Shown here: positions 26,544 to 35,736 of the stretch, piece by piece
How positions within the stretch are numbered: position 1 is the stretch's first letter
Layout: each line of letters begins with the position of its first letter
Origin: JANSWP01 sp041941305
GTDB lineage: Bacteria > Bacteroidota > Bacteroidia > Chitinophagales > Saprospiraceae
Direction: 5' to 3'
DNA length: 64,000 nucleotides
NCBI GenBank assembly: GCA_041941305.1
Contig: JBGTQJ010000042.1
Location: forward strand, 1 to 64,000
Made by a program: the position numbers and the translations under genes
Notes under the pieces: generated by a model
The model's database searches: none
Told to the model about the DNA's origin: nothing
The model's input: only the letters and a program-made list of their open reading frames with translations

Positions 26544-28793
26544 ATGACCAAATCAACTCTTCTGACTTTTCTTATTTCTGGCACCATCCATCTTCTTACA
26601 GCTCAAGTCACATTTCAAAAAATAAATGACTTTGCATTTCAAGACCAAGTGGCCTATCTACGAGGTATTTCCTGGGTTGATGTTGACAATGATTATGACC
26701 TGGATGTATGTATTACCGGCTCTAGTGGTCATCCTCAAACCCCGACAAATGAAACTGCAATTTTCTTGAATGATGGCTTGGGTGATTTTACAAAAAGTTC
26801 TTTACTGGTTTCCAGTCAGAAAACTACTTTTGGGCATGGTTGGGCAGATATCGAAAATGATGGAGATTTGGATATTTATATTGCAGCCACCTGGGGATTT
26901 GGTGGTACCAGTGAATTTTGGCTCAATGATAATGGCACTGGCTTTACACTGGTTACTAATAGTGGTCTTACACCTGGAAATGCCAATCCCTTCGAAGGCA
27001 CTGTCAGTTGGGGGGATTACGATGCAGACGGTTTTGTAGATCTTTTTCTTCCCCGTTGGAACCAACAGAGCAATATTGTCTATCGAAACAATGGCAATGG
27101 AACTTTCTCTAACGCCGATTTAGGGATCTTGACTTCTGATCAGGGATGGACTTCTGGAGGCATATGGGGGGATTATGACAATGATCAGGATTTGGATTTG
27201 TATGTGTTCAATTATCAAATTGGCAATAATCCTGGAGCGAATGATTTATTCGAGAACAATGGGAATGGCACCTTTACCAAAAATACTACAGCAGGAGCAA
27301 TTGTAACAGATGCACACAATACCCGAACTGCAAATTGGGTGGATGCCAATAATGACGGATGGATGGACATTTATGTCGCCAATCAGAATGCCAATAATTT
27401 TCTTTATTTAAACCAAAAAGACGGCACATTTTCCAAAAACACCATTTTTGGTAGCGAAACTACCTGGTCCTCCAATTGGGGAGATTTTGATAATGACGGG
27501 GATGAGGATTTATTCATTATTGGCTTTAGTGGAACCGAGTCGGCTATTTTTGAAAATACGGGGAATGGAACAATGGTCAACATTTCCAGTAATTACCTGA
27601 ATATATTGCCATTGCCAACCAGTGGCTCTTTATCGAATGGAATTATGTTTGTGGACTATGACAATGACGGTTGGTTGGATTTGCACATTACACAGCCCAA
27701 TACCGCAGAAGACTATTTATTCAAAAATGAAGGTCTGGACTGCGTGTCATACATCAATATTAAATGTACAGGGATAGCCTCCAATTGGGCAGCCATTGGA
27801 ACGACTATTCGTGCAAAAGCAGACATAAATGGAACAGAGGTCTGGCAAATGCGCCAGGTATCCGCTCAAACTTCCAAACCAGGACAAAATCCCATGTGGG
27901 TTCATTTTGGATTCCAGTATGCTGATAATATTGATTCATTGGTATTTGAGTGGCCCTCTGGTGAAGTCTGTGTTTTTGAGGATGTCGCTATTAATCAATT
28001 GATTGAAGTCACCGAAGCCTGTGAAATGCTTGAAGTCCTACCACCAACAACCATTACCGGCGAGACTTCCGATACCACAATTTGTGTAGGTGATGAACCT
28101 CTTCATCTAACAGTTCCTTCTGGGTCAAATGACGGAGAATGGTTTGCTACTTGTGGTGATTGCATTGATGGAACGGGCGTTTTTTCAAGCGATGGATTGG
28201 CACCAGGAAATTATCAGGCTTATTATGGACTTTCAATGGGGGCATGCGGTTATCGCGATACTGTTTTGATTACCATAGCCCCAAATCCGAACCTGGTAAT
28301 TTCCAATGATACTACTGTTCTGGAGGGAACTGAATTGCCTCTTTTTGTCAATGGCGCCAATAATTATCTATGGGAACCAACTTCCAATCTGAGTTGTGAC
28401 AATTGTTCCGAGCCAACTTTTACTGCCAATGAAGCCACTACTTTTCTGGTAACTGGTTTTTCTGAGTTTGGGTGCATTGATACCGCTTCGGTCACCATTT
28501 CCATCAACGAAAAGCCATCCTTCGATATGCCTAATGTATTTACTCCAGACAACGACACCATGAATGACCATTTCAATGCTGTTTTTGAAGGTGAAATATT
28601 TACCAACTATTCCCTATCTATTTATAACCGCTGGGGAGAAAAAATCTTTGAATCTACTGATCCAGATCTGGGTTGGGATGGGACAAAGGATAATGACCCA
28701 CAACCTTCGGATGTCTATGTCTATGTTTTTGAATATCAATTGATAAATGGAGAGGCAGGGAAAGCGTCTGGGGATTTGACTTTATTGAGGTAA
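26544..28793 (+). CDS. FG-GAP/ASPIC-UnbV surface protein with T9SS type B domain
   Basis: A 749-residue protein with a signal peptide (ends LLTAQ). Residues about 30-400 contain at least six FG-GAP/VCBS-like calcium-binding units with D-x-D-x-D-x-x-x-D loops (DVDNDYDLDV, DYDADGFVDLF, DYDNDQDLDLY, DFDNDGDEDLF, DYDNDGWLDLH). An ASPIC/UnbV domain follows (about 405-490; YINIKCTG to the PSGE segment), as in CRTAC1-like proteins. The C-terminus is a T9SS type B (gliding/CHU) domain: NVFTPDNDTMNDHF, then NRWGEKIFES and a last Leu-rich strand. Probably a large surface adhesin or binding protein. Confidence 0.88.
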   Translation: MTKSTLLTFLISGTIHLLTAQVTFQKINDFAFQDQVAYLRGISWVDVDNDYDLDVCITGSSGHPQTPTNETAIFLNDGLGDFTKSSLLVSSQKTTFGHGWADIENDGDLDIYIAATWGFGGTSEFWLNDNGTGFTLVTNSGLTPGNANPFEGTVSWGDYDADGFVDLFLPRWNQQSNIVYRNNGNGTFSNADLGILTSDQGWTSGGIWGDYDNDQDLDLYVFNYQIGNNPGANDLFENNGNGTFTKNTTAGAIVTDAHNTRTANWVDANNDGWMDIYVANQNANNFLYLNQKDGTFSKNTIFGSETTWSSNWGDFDNDGDEDLFIIGFSGTESAIFENTGNGTMVNISSNYLNILPLPTSGSLSNGIMFVDYDNDGWLDLHITQPNTAEDYLFKNEGLDCVSYINIKCTGIASNWAAIGTTIRAKADINGTEVWQMRQVSAQTSKPGQNPMWVHFGFQYADNIDSLVFEWPSGEVCVFEDVAINQLIEVTEACEMLEVLPPTTITGETSDTTICVGDEPLHLTVPSGSNDGEWFATCGDCIDGTGVFSSDGLAPGNYQAYYGLSMGACGYRDTVLITIAPNPNLVISNDTTVLEGTELPLFVNGANNYLWEPTSNLSCDNCSEPTFTANEATTFLVTGFSEFGCIDTASVTISINEKPSFDMPNVFTPDNDTMNDHFNAVFEGEIFTNYSLSIYNRWGEKIFESTDPDLGWDGTKDNDPQPSDVYVYVFEYQLINGEAGKASGDLTLLR

Positions 28794-28802
28794 TTAAGGT
28801 AA

Positions 28803-28866
28803 TCGCCCAATTTATTGGGCTGATTGAAAAATAAAAAATTGACAATCAGCCCAATAAATTGGGCGA
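28803..28866. terminator. Bidirectional terminator, 24-bp perfect arms
   Basis: 28803-28826 is the exact reverse complement of 28843-28866. Each arm itself contains the palindrome GCCCAATTTATTGGGC-like sequence, so other foldings are possible. It lies between convergent stops at 28793 and 28873. Confidence 0.75.
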
Positions 28867-28872
28867 CCACGA

Positions 28873-30285
28873 TTAGTTATTTAAAACAAACTCCTGTCCC
28901 AATTCAGGAATCTCTACATTTCTAAAACCATGAGGAAACAAATATTCCCTAAAACTTTCCTGGCGTTCAATTTCACCGTGTACTAAAAAGACTTTCCGCA
29001 CCCTACCCTGTTGATTTTTAATAAATTCCAGAATTTCATTTCTATCTGCATGTGCTGAAAAAGAATCCATGATTTCAATGTCCATTTTCACAGGTTTGTA
29101 TTCACCAAATAATTTAAGGGACTCTACCCCCCTTCTCAAAATACCTCCCGGCGTATCCGGAGAGCAATAACCTACAATCAAAAGGGTATTTTTCTTTTTG
29201 TCAATGCTGTTAAATAAATGGTGTCGTACCCGTCCTGCGTTCATCATTCCTGAAGAACTGATAATGATACAAGCTTCGTCAGTATTATTCAACGATTTGG
29301 ATATTTCAACATCCCGTACATAGGTTAAATTATTGAATCCAAATGGATTATCATCTACCAATAAATATTGGTGCAATTCAGAATCATAACATTCGGGATG
29401 TGCTCCAAAAATAGTAGTCGCATTGACCGCCAGGGGGCTATCCACGTAAACGGGAATGTGCGGTAGTACCCCTGCAGTCTCCATTTTATCCAGCATATAA
29501 ACAATCTCCTGAGTACGCCCGACACTAAATGCAGGAATAATTAGTTTGCCTCTTTTCTCAACACAGGTTTTTTTAATGACCTCCAAAAAGCGGTCTGCCT
29601 CTGCTGGTGGCGCTGCGTGATCCTTATCCCCATAAGTAGATTCGCAAATCAAAAAATCTACTTCAGGCATTGGTTTGGGATCCCGCAAGATGGGTCGATT
29701 GGGTCTGCCAATATCTCCGGTAAAACCAAATATTTTAGTAGCACCGTTTTCTCGTACCCTCAACGTTACACTTGCACTACCCAAAATATGTCCTGCATCT
29801 CTAAAGAATACATCCACATCCGGGTGAATGGAAAGCCAGCGGTCATAAGCATGACCCTCAAATAAATCCATAGCTGCTTTGGCATGTTCTTCTGTGTACA
29901 ATGGCTCTCTCAAAACGGCATTTTTGCCTTTTCGTTTGAGTTGTCGCTTATTGTGCCATTCTGCATCGCGTTTTTGAATAAAAGCACTGTCCAGCAACAT
30001 AATGGCTGCCAAACTCCTGGTCGCATGTGTGCTATGTATGCACCCATTGAATCCATCCTTTACCAATTTCGGTACTTTTCCTGTATGGTCAATATGTGCA
30101 TGAGATAAAATCATGCAATCAATTTCGGCAGGCTTGAAGAACCAATTTTCATTAAAGTCCTTCATATCCTTCGCCCTTCCCTGATACAAACCACAATCCA
30201 ACAAAATTTTATACCCATTATCTAAAGTGAGGAGGTGAGAACTGCCCGTTACGACTTGTGCTGCACCACAGAATTGAATTTTCAT
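28873..30285 (-). CDS. Beta-CASP metallo-beta-lactamase-fold hydrolase (RNA processing type)
   Basis: A 470-residue protein from the ATG at 30285 (MKIQFCGAAQVVTGS); nine further residues upstream are possible but not conserved. Metal-binding motif HAHIDHTGK at about residue 63 (H-x-H-x-D-H), then H in DAGHILGSA, D in GFTGDIG, and the beta-CASP part with SAHADR near residue 405. It matches the MBL-fold exonuclease group similar to CPSF-73 and YSH1-like bacterial proteins (COG1236). Such enzymes cut or trim RNA in the cytosol. Faces the FG-GAP gene; single gene. Confidence 0.9.
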   Translation of the reverse strand: MKIQFCGAAQVVTGSSHLLTLDNGYKILLDCGLYQGRAKDMKDFNENWFFKPAEIDCMILSHAHIDHTGKVPKLVKDGFNGCIHSTHATRSLAAIMLLDSAFIQKRDAEWHNKRQLKRKGKNAVLREPLYTEEHAKAAMDLFEGHAYDRWLSIHPDVDVFFRDAGHILGSASVTLRVRENGATKIFGFTGDIGRPNRPILRDPKPMPEVDFLICESTYGDKDHAAPPAEADRFLEVIKKTCVEKRGKLIIPAFSVGRTQEIVYMLDKMETAGVLPHIPVYVDSPLAVNATTIFGAHPECYDSELHQYLLVDDNPFGFNNLTYVRDVEISKSLNNTDEACIIISSSGMMNAGRVRHHLFNSIDKKKNTLLIVGYCSPDTPGGILRRGVESLKLFGEYKPVKMDIEIMDSFSAHADRNEILEFIKNQQGRVRKVFLVHGEIERQESFREYLFPHGFRNVEIPELGQEFVLNN

Positions 30286-30472
30286 AAAAGTGGAGATTAT
30301 TAGTTTTCCCAATTAAACAGTGGCAAGGTACAAAAAAAGTAAGCTTAAGTCGGGCAACCTAAGCTCACAGTGTTAGCGACATTGGGTTGTGGCGAGAATG
30401 ATTATTTTTTGAATCATCTTCTTTCCGAAAGAATCCATCACAAAAGTCATTTTCTGACTTGAAGTAAAGTTT

Positions 30473-30634
30473 AGAATCTGTTTGAGTTTAGGATTTTGTT
30501 CATATGAGAGTTATTTTTTTGACATGCAAGGCGTCAAAAGCGGAGTTTAGCAGAGCTAAATGAGTATTTTGACTACGAAGCATGCCGGGAAAATAGACTC
30601 ATATGAGAAAAAGGTTAAATTCAAACAGCTTCTT
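30473..30634. repeat. Inverted-end non-coding element (162 bp)
   Basis: The left end AGAATCTGTTTGAGTTTA (30473-30490) and the reverse complement of the right end (AGAAGCTGTTTGAATTTA) match at 16 of 18 positions. CATATGAG/CTCATATG copies form an inner pair, and GCATGC-type half sites lie inside. It sits in a gap of 602 bp (30286-30887) between divergent genes where no gene is seen. Confidence 0.55.
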
Positions 30635-30887
30635 AAGGCTGTATTAAGAAAAGATTAAGTTTGAAAAGAGGGAAAAGGTGAAAACTGTTAAGGTACGATA
30701 TGGATCTTTCTGTATTAGAATGTAGGATTTTAACAAGTCCTTTAGTCCTATTTCTTATTTAACAGGACTTTATAAAAAATACTTTTGAGTTCATGAAAAT
30801 TGTTGTGAACTTCATGCAGGATTATGGCAGAGTCTCACATTGGAGTTTTATTTAGCCACTATATTATCACATCCAAATTTCTTTTCT

Positions 30888-31607
30888 ATGAAAACAGTCA
30901 CAACTCTTCTAATTTCTTTTTTATTTACCCACATATCTTTTGGTCAGGAAGAAGAACCATATTACTATGATCCCTTTGCCACTTTTTCACCAGCCTTTTT
31001 TTTAGGTGTGCCTGTCAATGCTTTTGCTGAAAAATTGGACAAGGTGGCAGTGGGGGGAAGTTTCGATATTTTGTATAGATTCAGGCATATGCCAGTCTCA
31101 GCAGGTATTCAGGCAGGTTTCTCAAGGTATGATACAGAAAAGTTGAAATTTACAGATATTGTAGATGGAGAGGAAGTCGAATTTGAATGGAAAACCCGCA
31201 GTAATATCTGGTTATTTCATGGAGTCATCCGGCTTGAGCCTCCCTTGAATATTAATATCTACCCCTACCTCGATGGCATGATTGGTACTAAAAGAATTTA
31301 TACCAGAACGATACTGACAGATGAATTTTCTGACGATGAACCAATTGAGTCATACACAGACAATTCAAGATGGGTATTCAGTTTTGGGGCAGCTGTCGGT
31401 CTTCAAATTCCACTTACCAAGCTTGGCGACATCATGCTCGATTTTCGTTGCGCGTACTTACAAGGCAATCACGCGGAATACTATGTCAGAAAAGAGGATG
31501 CAGGTGTCATTGAGGATACGATTGATGCCTTTGAATTGAAAAGCTCCCCTACTATGATGTTGATTCCTCAAATTGGAGTCACGCTTTATATTTCTGACGA
31601 TATGTAG
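30888..31607 (+). CDS. Outer-membrane beta-barrel-like protein
   Basis: A 239-residue protein from the ATG at 30888 (MKTVTTLLISFLFTHISFGQ, a signal peptide). An in-frame TTG at 30840 would bury the signal. The mature part has alternating strands typical of small Bacteroidota barrels (YRFRHMPVSAGIQAGFSRY, WVFSFGAAVGLQIPL, MLIPQIGVTLYIS) and ends in a hydrophobic strand. Family uncertain; no other domain is seen. Confidence 0.7.
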   Translation: MKTVTTLLISFLFTHISFGQEEEPYYYDPFATFSPAFFLGVPVNAFAEKLDKVAVGGSFDILYRFRHMPVSAGIQAGFSRYDTEKLKFTDIVDGEEVEFEWKTRSNIWLFHGVIRLEPPLNINIYPYLDGMIGTKRIYTRTILTDEFSDDEPIESYTDNSRWVFSFGAAVGLQIPLTKLGDIMLDFRCAYLQGNHAEYYVRKEDAGVIEDTIDAFELKSSPTMMLIPQIGVTLYISDDM

Positions 31608-31703
31608 AACAAGTCTATAATTTGGAGCACTAAATAGGTTTGTGAAAATTCCTATCTTGCTTTTTGATAAATACCTGGACATTTTCACAAAATCAACTAC
31701 AAA

Positions 31704-33053
31704 ATGAAAAACTCAAGACGAACTTTCCTGAAAAAATCCACAATTGCCGGTGCGGGACTTGGTGCAACCTTTTTCATGCCTATAGAAGCGCTCGCTGCAC
31801 AGCGAAAAGCCGTTGCTGCCAATGACAAAATTCAATTTGGTGTCATTGGCATCAATGGGATGGGTTGGGCGAACATGCGTTCTCATTTTAAGATTGATGT
31901 GGTAGAATGCAAAGCTATTGCAGATGTTGACCAACATGTGTTAGATGTTCGTGCAGGGCAAATTGAAAAAATTCAAGGCAAAAAACCGGATACCTATAAA
32001 GATTATCGCAAGTTATTGGAGGATAAGGAAATTGATGCAGTGATTATAGGAACACCTGACCATTGGCATTGCCTGAATATGGTAGACGCGGTGGCTGCCG
32101 GAAAGCACGTCTATGTAGAAAAACCACTTGCCAATTCAATTGAAGAATGCAACGTTATGCTCTCAGCAGCAAGACGATCTGGCAAAATTGTACAGGTCGG
32201 ACAATGGCAGCGAAGTGGTAAACATTATCGACAAGCCATTGACTTTGTACAATCAGGCGAAATTGGCAACATTCGACTGGTCAAAGTGTGGGCTTATCAG
32301 GGATGGATGAAGCCAATCCCTACAAAACCTGATACAGATCCGCCCGAAGGAGTTGATTACGATATGTGGCTCGGACCAGCTACAAAACGTCCTTTCAATC
32401 CAAATCGCTTTCATTTCAATTTTCGTTGGTTTTGGGACTATGCTGGAGGTTTGATGACGGACTGGGGGGTTCACGAAATTGACATTGCTTTGTACGCTAT
32501 GAATGCGACAGCTCCCAAATCGATAATGGCTTCCGGAGGAAAATTGGCTTTCCCAGATGATGTTTCTGAAACACCGGATACCTTGCAAACTGTTTTTGAA
32601 TATGAAAATTTCAATATGCTCTGGGAACACGCAACGGGTATTAATAATGGTTGTTACAATAGAACAGAAGGCATTGCATTTATAGGCAATCGAGGTACCG
32701 TGGTTCTAAATAGGGATGGCTGGGAATTAATACCAGAATGGGAAAATAAGGATGGACTTAGTCATTACAAAATGCCCGCTATCCCTGAACGAAAGAAAAG
32801 AGGCAATGACAATTATGTAGAAGATCACGCCAGAAACTTTGTAGAAGCTTTACAAAAAAATGATGCTACTATACTCAATTGTGGGATTGAAACTGGAAGT
32901 ATAGCAGCCATCAATGCACATATGGGGAATATTGCCTTTAAAACAGGAAGAAAAATTTATTGGGATCAAACAAATGGGATGTTTAAAAATGATGAGGAAG
33001 CAAATAGACTGATCAAATCCAATTATCAGAATGGTTGGGAATTACCAAGATAA
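31704..33053 (+). CDS. Tat-exported Gfo/Idh/MocA family oxidoreductase
   Basis: A 449-residue protein. The N-terminus has a twin-arginine signal (NSRRTFLKK, then AGAGLGATFFMPIEALA). The Rossmann fold starts at about residue 43 (IQFGVIGINGMG), followed by the G-T-P-D-H-W-H and E-K-P-L-A motifs typical of the family, where the Lys of EKP is catalytic. The C-terminal domain is the usual alpha/beta dimer domain with GGLMTDWGVHEID. Bacteroidota Tat-exported members oxidise or epimerise sugars in the periplasm; the cofactor travels with the folded protein. The substrate is not known. Confidence 0.9.
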   Translation: MKNSRRTFLKKSTIAGAGLGATFFMPIEALAAQRKAVAANDKIQFGVIGINGMGWANMRSHFKIDVVECKAIADVDQHVLDVRAGQIEKIQGKKPDTYKDYRKLLEDKEIDAVIIGTPDHWHCLNMVDAVAAGKHVYVEKPLANSIEECNVMLSAARRSGKIVQVGQWQRSGKHYRQAIDFVQSGEIGNIRLVKVWAYQGWMKPIPTKPDTDPPEGVDYDMWLGPATKRPFNPNRFHFNFRWFWDYAGGLMTDWGVHEIDIALYAMNATAPKSIMASGGKLAFPDDVSETPDTLQTVFEYENFNMLWEHATGINNGCYNRTEGIAFIGNRGTVVLNRDGWELIPEWENKDGLSHYKMPAIPERKKRGNDNYVEDHARNFVEALQKNDATILNCGIETGSIAAINAHMGNIAFKTGRKIYWDQTNGMFKNDEEANRLIKSNYQNGWELPR

Positions 33054-33244
33054 TGAATGTACTTTGACTAGGGAAATTTTACAATAAATAATTTACTTCA
33101 GTCTTATGTGGGGTATGACCCTTTCACTGTCAGAGGTCGGACTATTTCTGACAGGTTCTGTCGCCGCGCTACCATGTAAAGTTATTTAATATACCTTCTC
33201 TAGAATTAGTTCTCAAGGTTTTATTTACCACTCCCCTATTAGTC

Positions 33245-33252
33245 TACATTTG
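33245..33252 (+). promoter_or_regulatory. -7 box for the peroxiredoxin-like gene
   Basis: TACATTTG matches TAnnTTTG, 52 bases before the ATG at 33305. The -33 region (TTTTA near 33220) is only partly matched. Confidence 0.5.
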
Positions 33253-33304
33253 TATCATTATGCTCTTGCTAGCAAAAACTGAATAATTATTTCAAATTAC
33301 AGTT

Positions 33305-34051
33305 ATGAACACAATACCAAAACTCAAATTACTCATTGCTTTGTTGGCAATAGGTCTATTTCTAACGAATTGTCAAAACAATGATGAAGCTGCTTCTGAT
33401 TCAGCCACATCCGAGGAGATGTCTGTTGATGAAAAGATGGCAGCTGAGGTTCCAGTCAAAGAAGTCAAAGTTTCCAATTATTCTGATGAAGCACTTATTA
33501 AATTAGGGATGGATGTTACCCAAACTATACCTCGTGGCTTGGAAATGGGTACCAAAGCACCTGTTTTTCGTGGAACTGACCAAAACGGAAATACGGTTAC
33601 CTTAAAAGAAAAACTTGCAGATGGCCCCGTGGTATTGGTATTTTACCGTGGATATTGGTGTGGTGTCTGTAATCGATATCTGTCTGCTTTTTCAGATTCT
33701 TTAAGCATGGTACAAGATAAAGGTGCATCCGTAATAGCTGTCGCACCCGAAGTTGCAGAAAATGCCAAAAAGATGATTGACAAGACGGGGTTTGACGTAC
33801 CTGTAATTTCAGATTCGGATTTGAGAATTATGAATGCCTATGGGGTCAATTTTCACGTTACACAAGCTTACCAGGACAAAATCGTCAATTATGCTGGCTC
33901 CAGTATTCCAGAAATGAATGGAATGGAAGACGCTTTTCTTCCCGTACCAGCGACCTATATCATCAATCAGGCAGGGATGATTTCGTATGCACAGTTTGAT
34001 CCCAATTATCGAAAACGGGCTAGTGTGGAAGACATTTTGGCTGCCCTCTAA
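33305..34051 (+). CDS. AhpC/TSA-like (peroxiredoxin-like) lipoprotein
   Basis: A 248-residue lipoprotein (signal ends LFLTNC). After a Ser/Asp-rich linker comes a thioredoxin fold: AP-V-F-R-G-T-D-x-N-G, then FYRGYWCGVCNRYLSAF at about residues 115-131 with the CxxC (Cys-Gly-Val-Cys) pair. This places it in the peroxiredoxin-like 'AhpC/TSA family 2' group, probably a thiol-dependent peroxidase or disulfide oxidoreductase facing the periplasm or cell surface. The cis-Pro is in FLPVPATYII. Single gene. Confidence 0.85.
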   Translation: MNTIPKLKLLIALLAIGLFLTNCQNNDEAASDSATSEEMSVDEKMAAEVPVKEVKVSNYSDEALIKLGMDVTQTIPRGLEMGTKAPVFRGTDQNGNTVTLKEKLADGPVVLVFYRGYWCGVCNRYLSAFSDSLSMVQDKGASVIAVAPEVAENAKKMIDKTGFDVPVISDSDLRIMNAYGVNFHVTQAYQDKIVNYAGSSIPEMNGMEDAFLPVPATYIINQAGMISYAQFDPNYRKRASVEDILAAL

Positions 34052-34314
34052 ATTACAATTTCAGGCTTTCTTCTTTAACCCCATTCAATTCCATCCACTC
34101 TGGTATTTTGGAGTGTGCTCTTGCCTCTCCTCTGTTCATGACAGCATCTGAAATATATTAGACTTGTTTCTAAATAACAAATTATTAAATCCTGAATGAT
34201 GCTATCCATATTGGCTGTTGTGGATGGATTATTGGCTTTAAATTCTTCAATTCTTTCGTTTTTTATCCCTCAATACAACCAATGATTATCATGCAAACTA
34301 ACAAAATTAAGTTC

Positions 34315-35649
34315 ATGCGAAAATCCAGCTGTTTATTCCTTCTTTTATTTCTAAGTTCCTTTTGTATAGCTCAAAGTGACTTCCCCAATTTACTTTCAGA
34401 GAGAGATCGGGCAAAAGTGGTCGATCAAATTTTAGAGGACAGATTAGACAACCTTTTGCCTCAACTCATGCGCCGTGCCAATATCGATATGTGGATATTG
34501 ATATCAAGAGAGTACAATGAAGACCCGGTCATGAAAACCATTTTACCCAGTACCTGGCTCTCTGCACGTCGCCGCACCATTATGGTATTTTACGACAAAG
34601 GAAGTGAGGAAGGAATAGATAAAATTGCCATTGCCCGCTACAATGTGGGTAAATTATTGAAGGGAGAATGGAACCTTGACATCTATCCCAACCAATGGGA
34701 GGCTCTAATGAATATCATCGAAGAAAGAAATCCAGGAAAAATCGGGTTAAATTTCTCCAAAGATTTTGCTCTTTCTGATGGCTTGGTACATTCTGAATAT
34801 GAAGCCTTTATGGAGAAATTGCCGCAAAAATATCACGAGCGAGTAGCATCCGCTCAGAATCTGGCTATTGCCTGGTTAGAGACCAGATCACAAAAAGAAT
34901 TGGAAATCTACCCAATGATTTGTCATATGGGGCATCAAATCCTCCAATCGGGATTGTCTGAGAATGTGATACATCCGGGCATCACCACTACGGACGATGT
35001 GGTCTGGGCATTGCGACAAAAAGTACGCGATTTGGGCTTGGATACCTGGTTTCATCCTTCTGTCTCTGTGCAACGAGCAGATATGGGCAATAATGAATTC
35101 CTGCGTTCTTTTTCCCGACGCCCAGAAAAAGATGTTATCATCCCGGGTGATTTATTACATGTAGATTTTGGCATCACCTACCTTAGATTAAATACAGACC
35201 AACAACAACATTTTTATGTCTTAAGACCGGGTGAAAGGGAAGTACCTGAAGGTTTGCAAAAAGCATTCAAAAATGGCAATCGCCTTCAGGATATTCTGGT
35301 AGAGCAATTCCAGGCTGGAAAAACCGGCAATCAAATTTTAAAAGATGCACTGGCTCAAGCAGAATCAGAAGGAATCACTGGTTCTATTTACACGCACCCA
35401 ATCGGCTCCCATGGCCATGGTGCCGGACCTACTATCGGGCTTTGGGATCAGCAAGGTGGGGTGCCAGGAAGGGGAGATTATCCTTTGTATCCCAATACCG
35501 CCTATTCAATAGAACTGTTTGCTGCTACAGAAGTGCCCGAATGGGGGAAATTGGTTCGCATCATGCTGGAAGAAGATGGCGTATTCACTGAAGATGGTTT
35601 TTATTTTCTGGATGGAAGGCAGGAGGAGATTTTGGCGATTCCAAGGTAG
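34315..35649 (+). CDS. Secreted M24 family metallopeptidase (Xaa-Pro peptidase-like)
   Basis: A 444-residue protein from the ATG at 34315, which gives a compact signal peptide (KSSCLFLLLFLSSFCIAQ); an ATG at 34282 is also possible. The N-terminal half is a creatinase-like domain, the second half a pita-bread fold: first metal Asp in HVDFGITYL, His in GSHGHGAGP, Glu in YSIELFA, and a last Glu in MLEEDGVF. The second Asp expected about 11 residues after the first is replaced (reads L-R-L-N-T-D at the right distance: the Asp of NTDQQ). Probably cleaves N-terminal Xaa-Pro peptides in the periplasm. Confidence 0.85.
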   Translation: MRKSSCLFLLLFLSSFCIAQSDFPNLLSERDRAKVVDQILEDRLDNLLPQLMRRANIDMWILISREYNEDPVMKTILPSTWLSARRRTIMVFYDKGSEEGIDKIAIARYNVGKLLKGEWNLDIYPNQWEALMNIIEERNPGKIGLNFSKDFALSDGLVHSEYEAFMEKLPQKYHERVASAQNLAIAWLETRSQKELEIYPMICHMGHQILQSGLSENVIHPGITTTDDVVWALRQKVRDLGLDTWFHPSVSVQRADMGNNEFLRSFSRRPEKDVIIPGDLLHVDFGITYLRLNTDQQQHFYVLRPGEREVPEGLQKAFKNGNRLQDILVEQFQAGKTGNQILKDALAQAESEGITGSIYTHPIGSHGHGAGPTIGLWDQQGGVPGRGDYPLYPNTAYSIELFAATEVPEWGKLVRIMLEEDGVFTEDGFYFLDGRQEEILAIPR

Positions 35650-35654
35650 TATTT

Positions 35655-35717
35655 CTTTTTGAGGCAAGGCCTTTTTGCTTTTCTCATGGCTGCACTTCAA
35701 GGCAAGGCCTCAAAAAG
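35655..35717. terminator. Bidirectional terminator
   Basis: CTTTTTGAGGC (35655-35665) is the reverse complement of GCCTCAAAAAG (35707-35717), with further AAGGCCT-type pairing inside. It lies between the convergent stops at 35649 and 35737. Confidence 0.7.
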
Positions 35718-35736
35718 TCTAATATTGTTCATGTTG

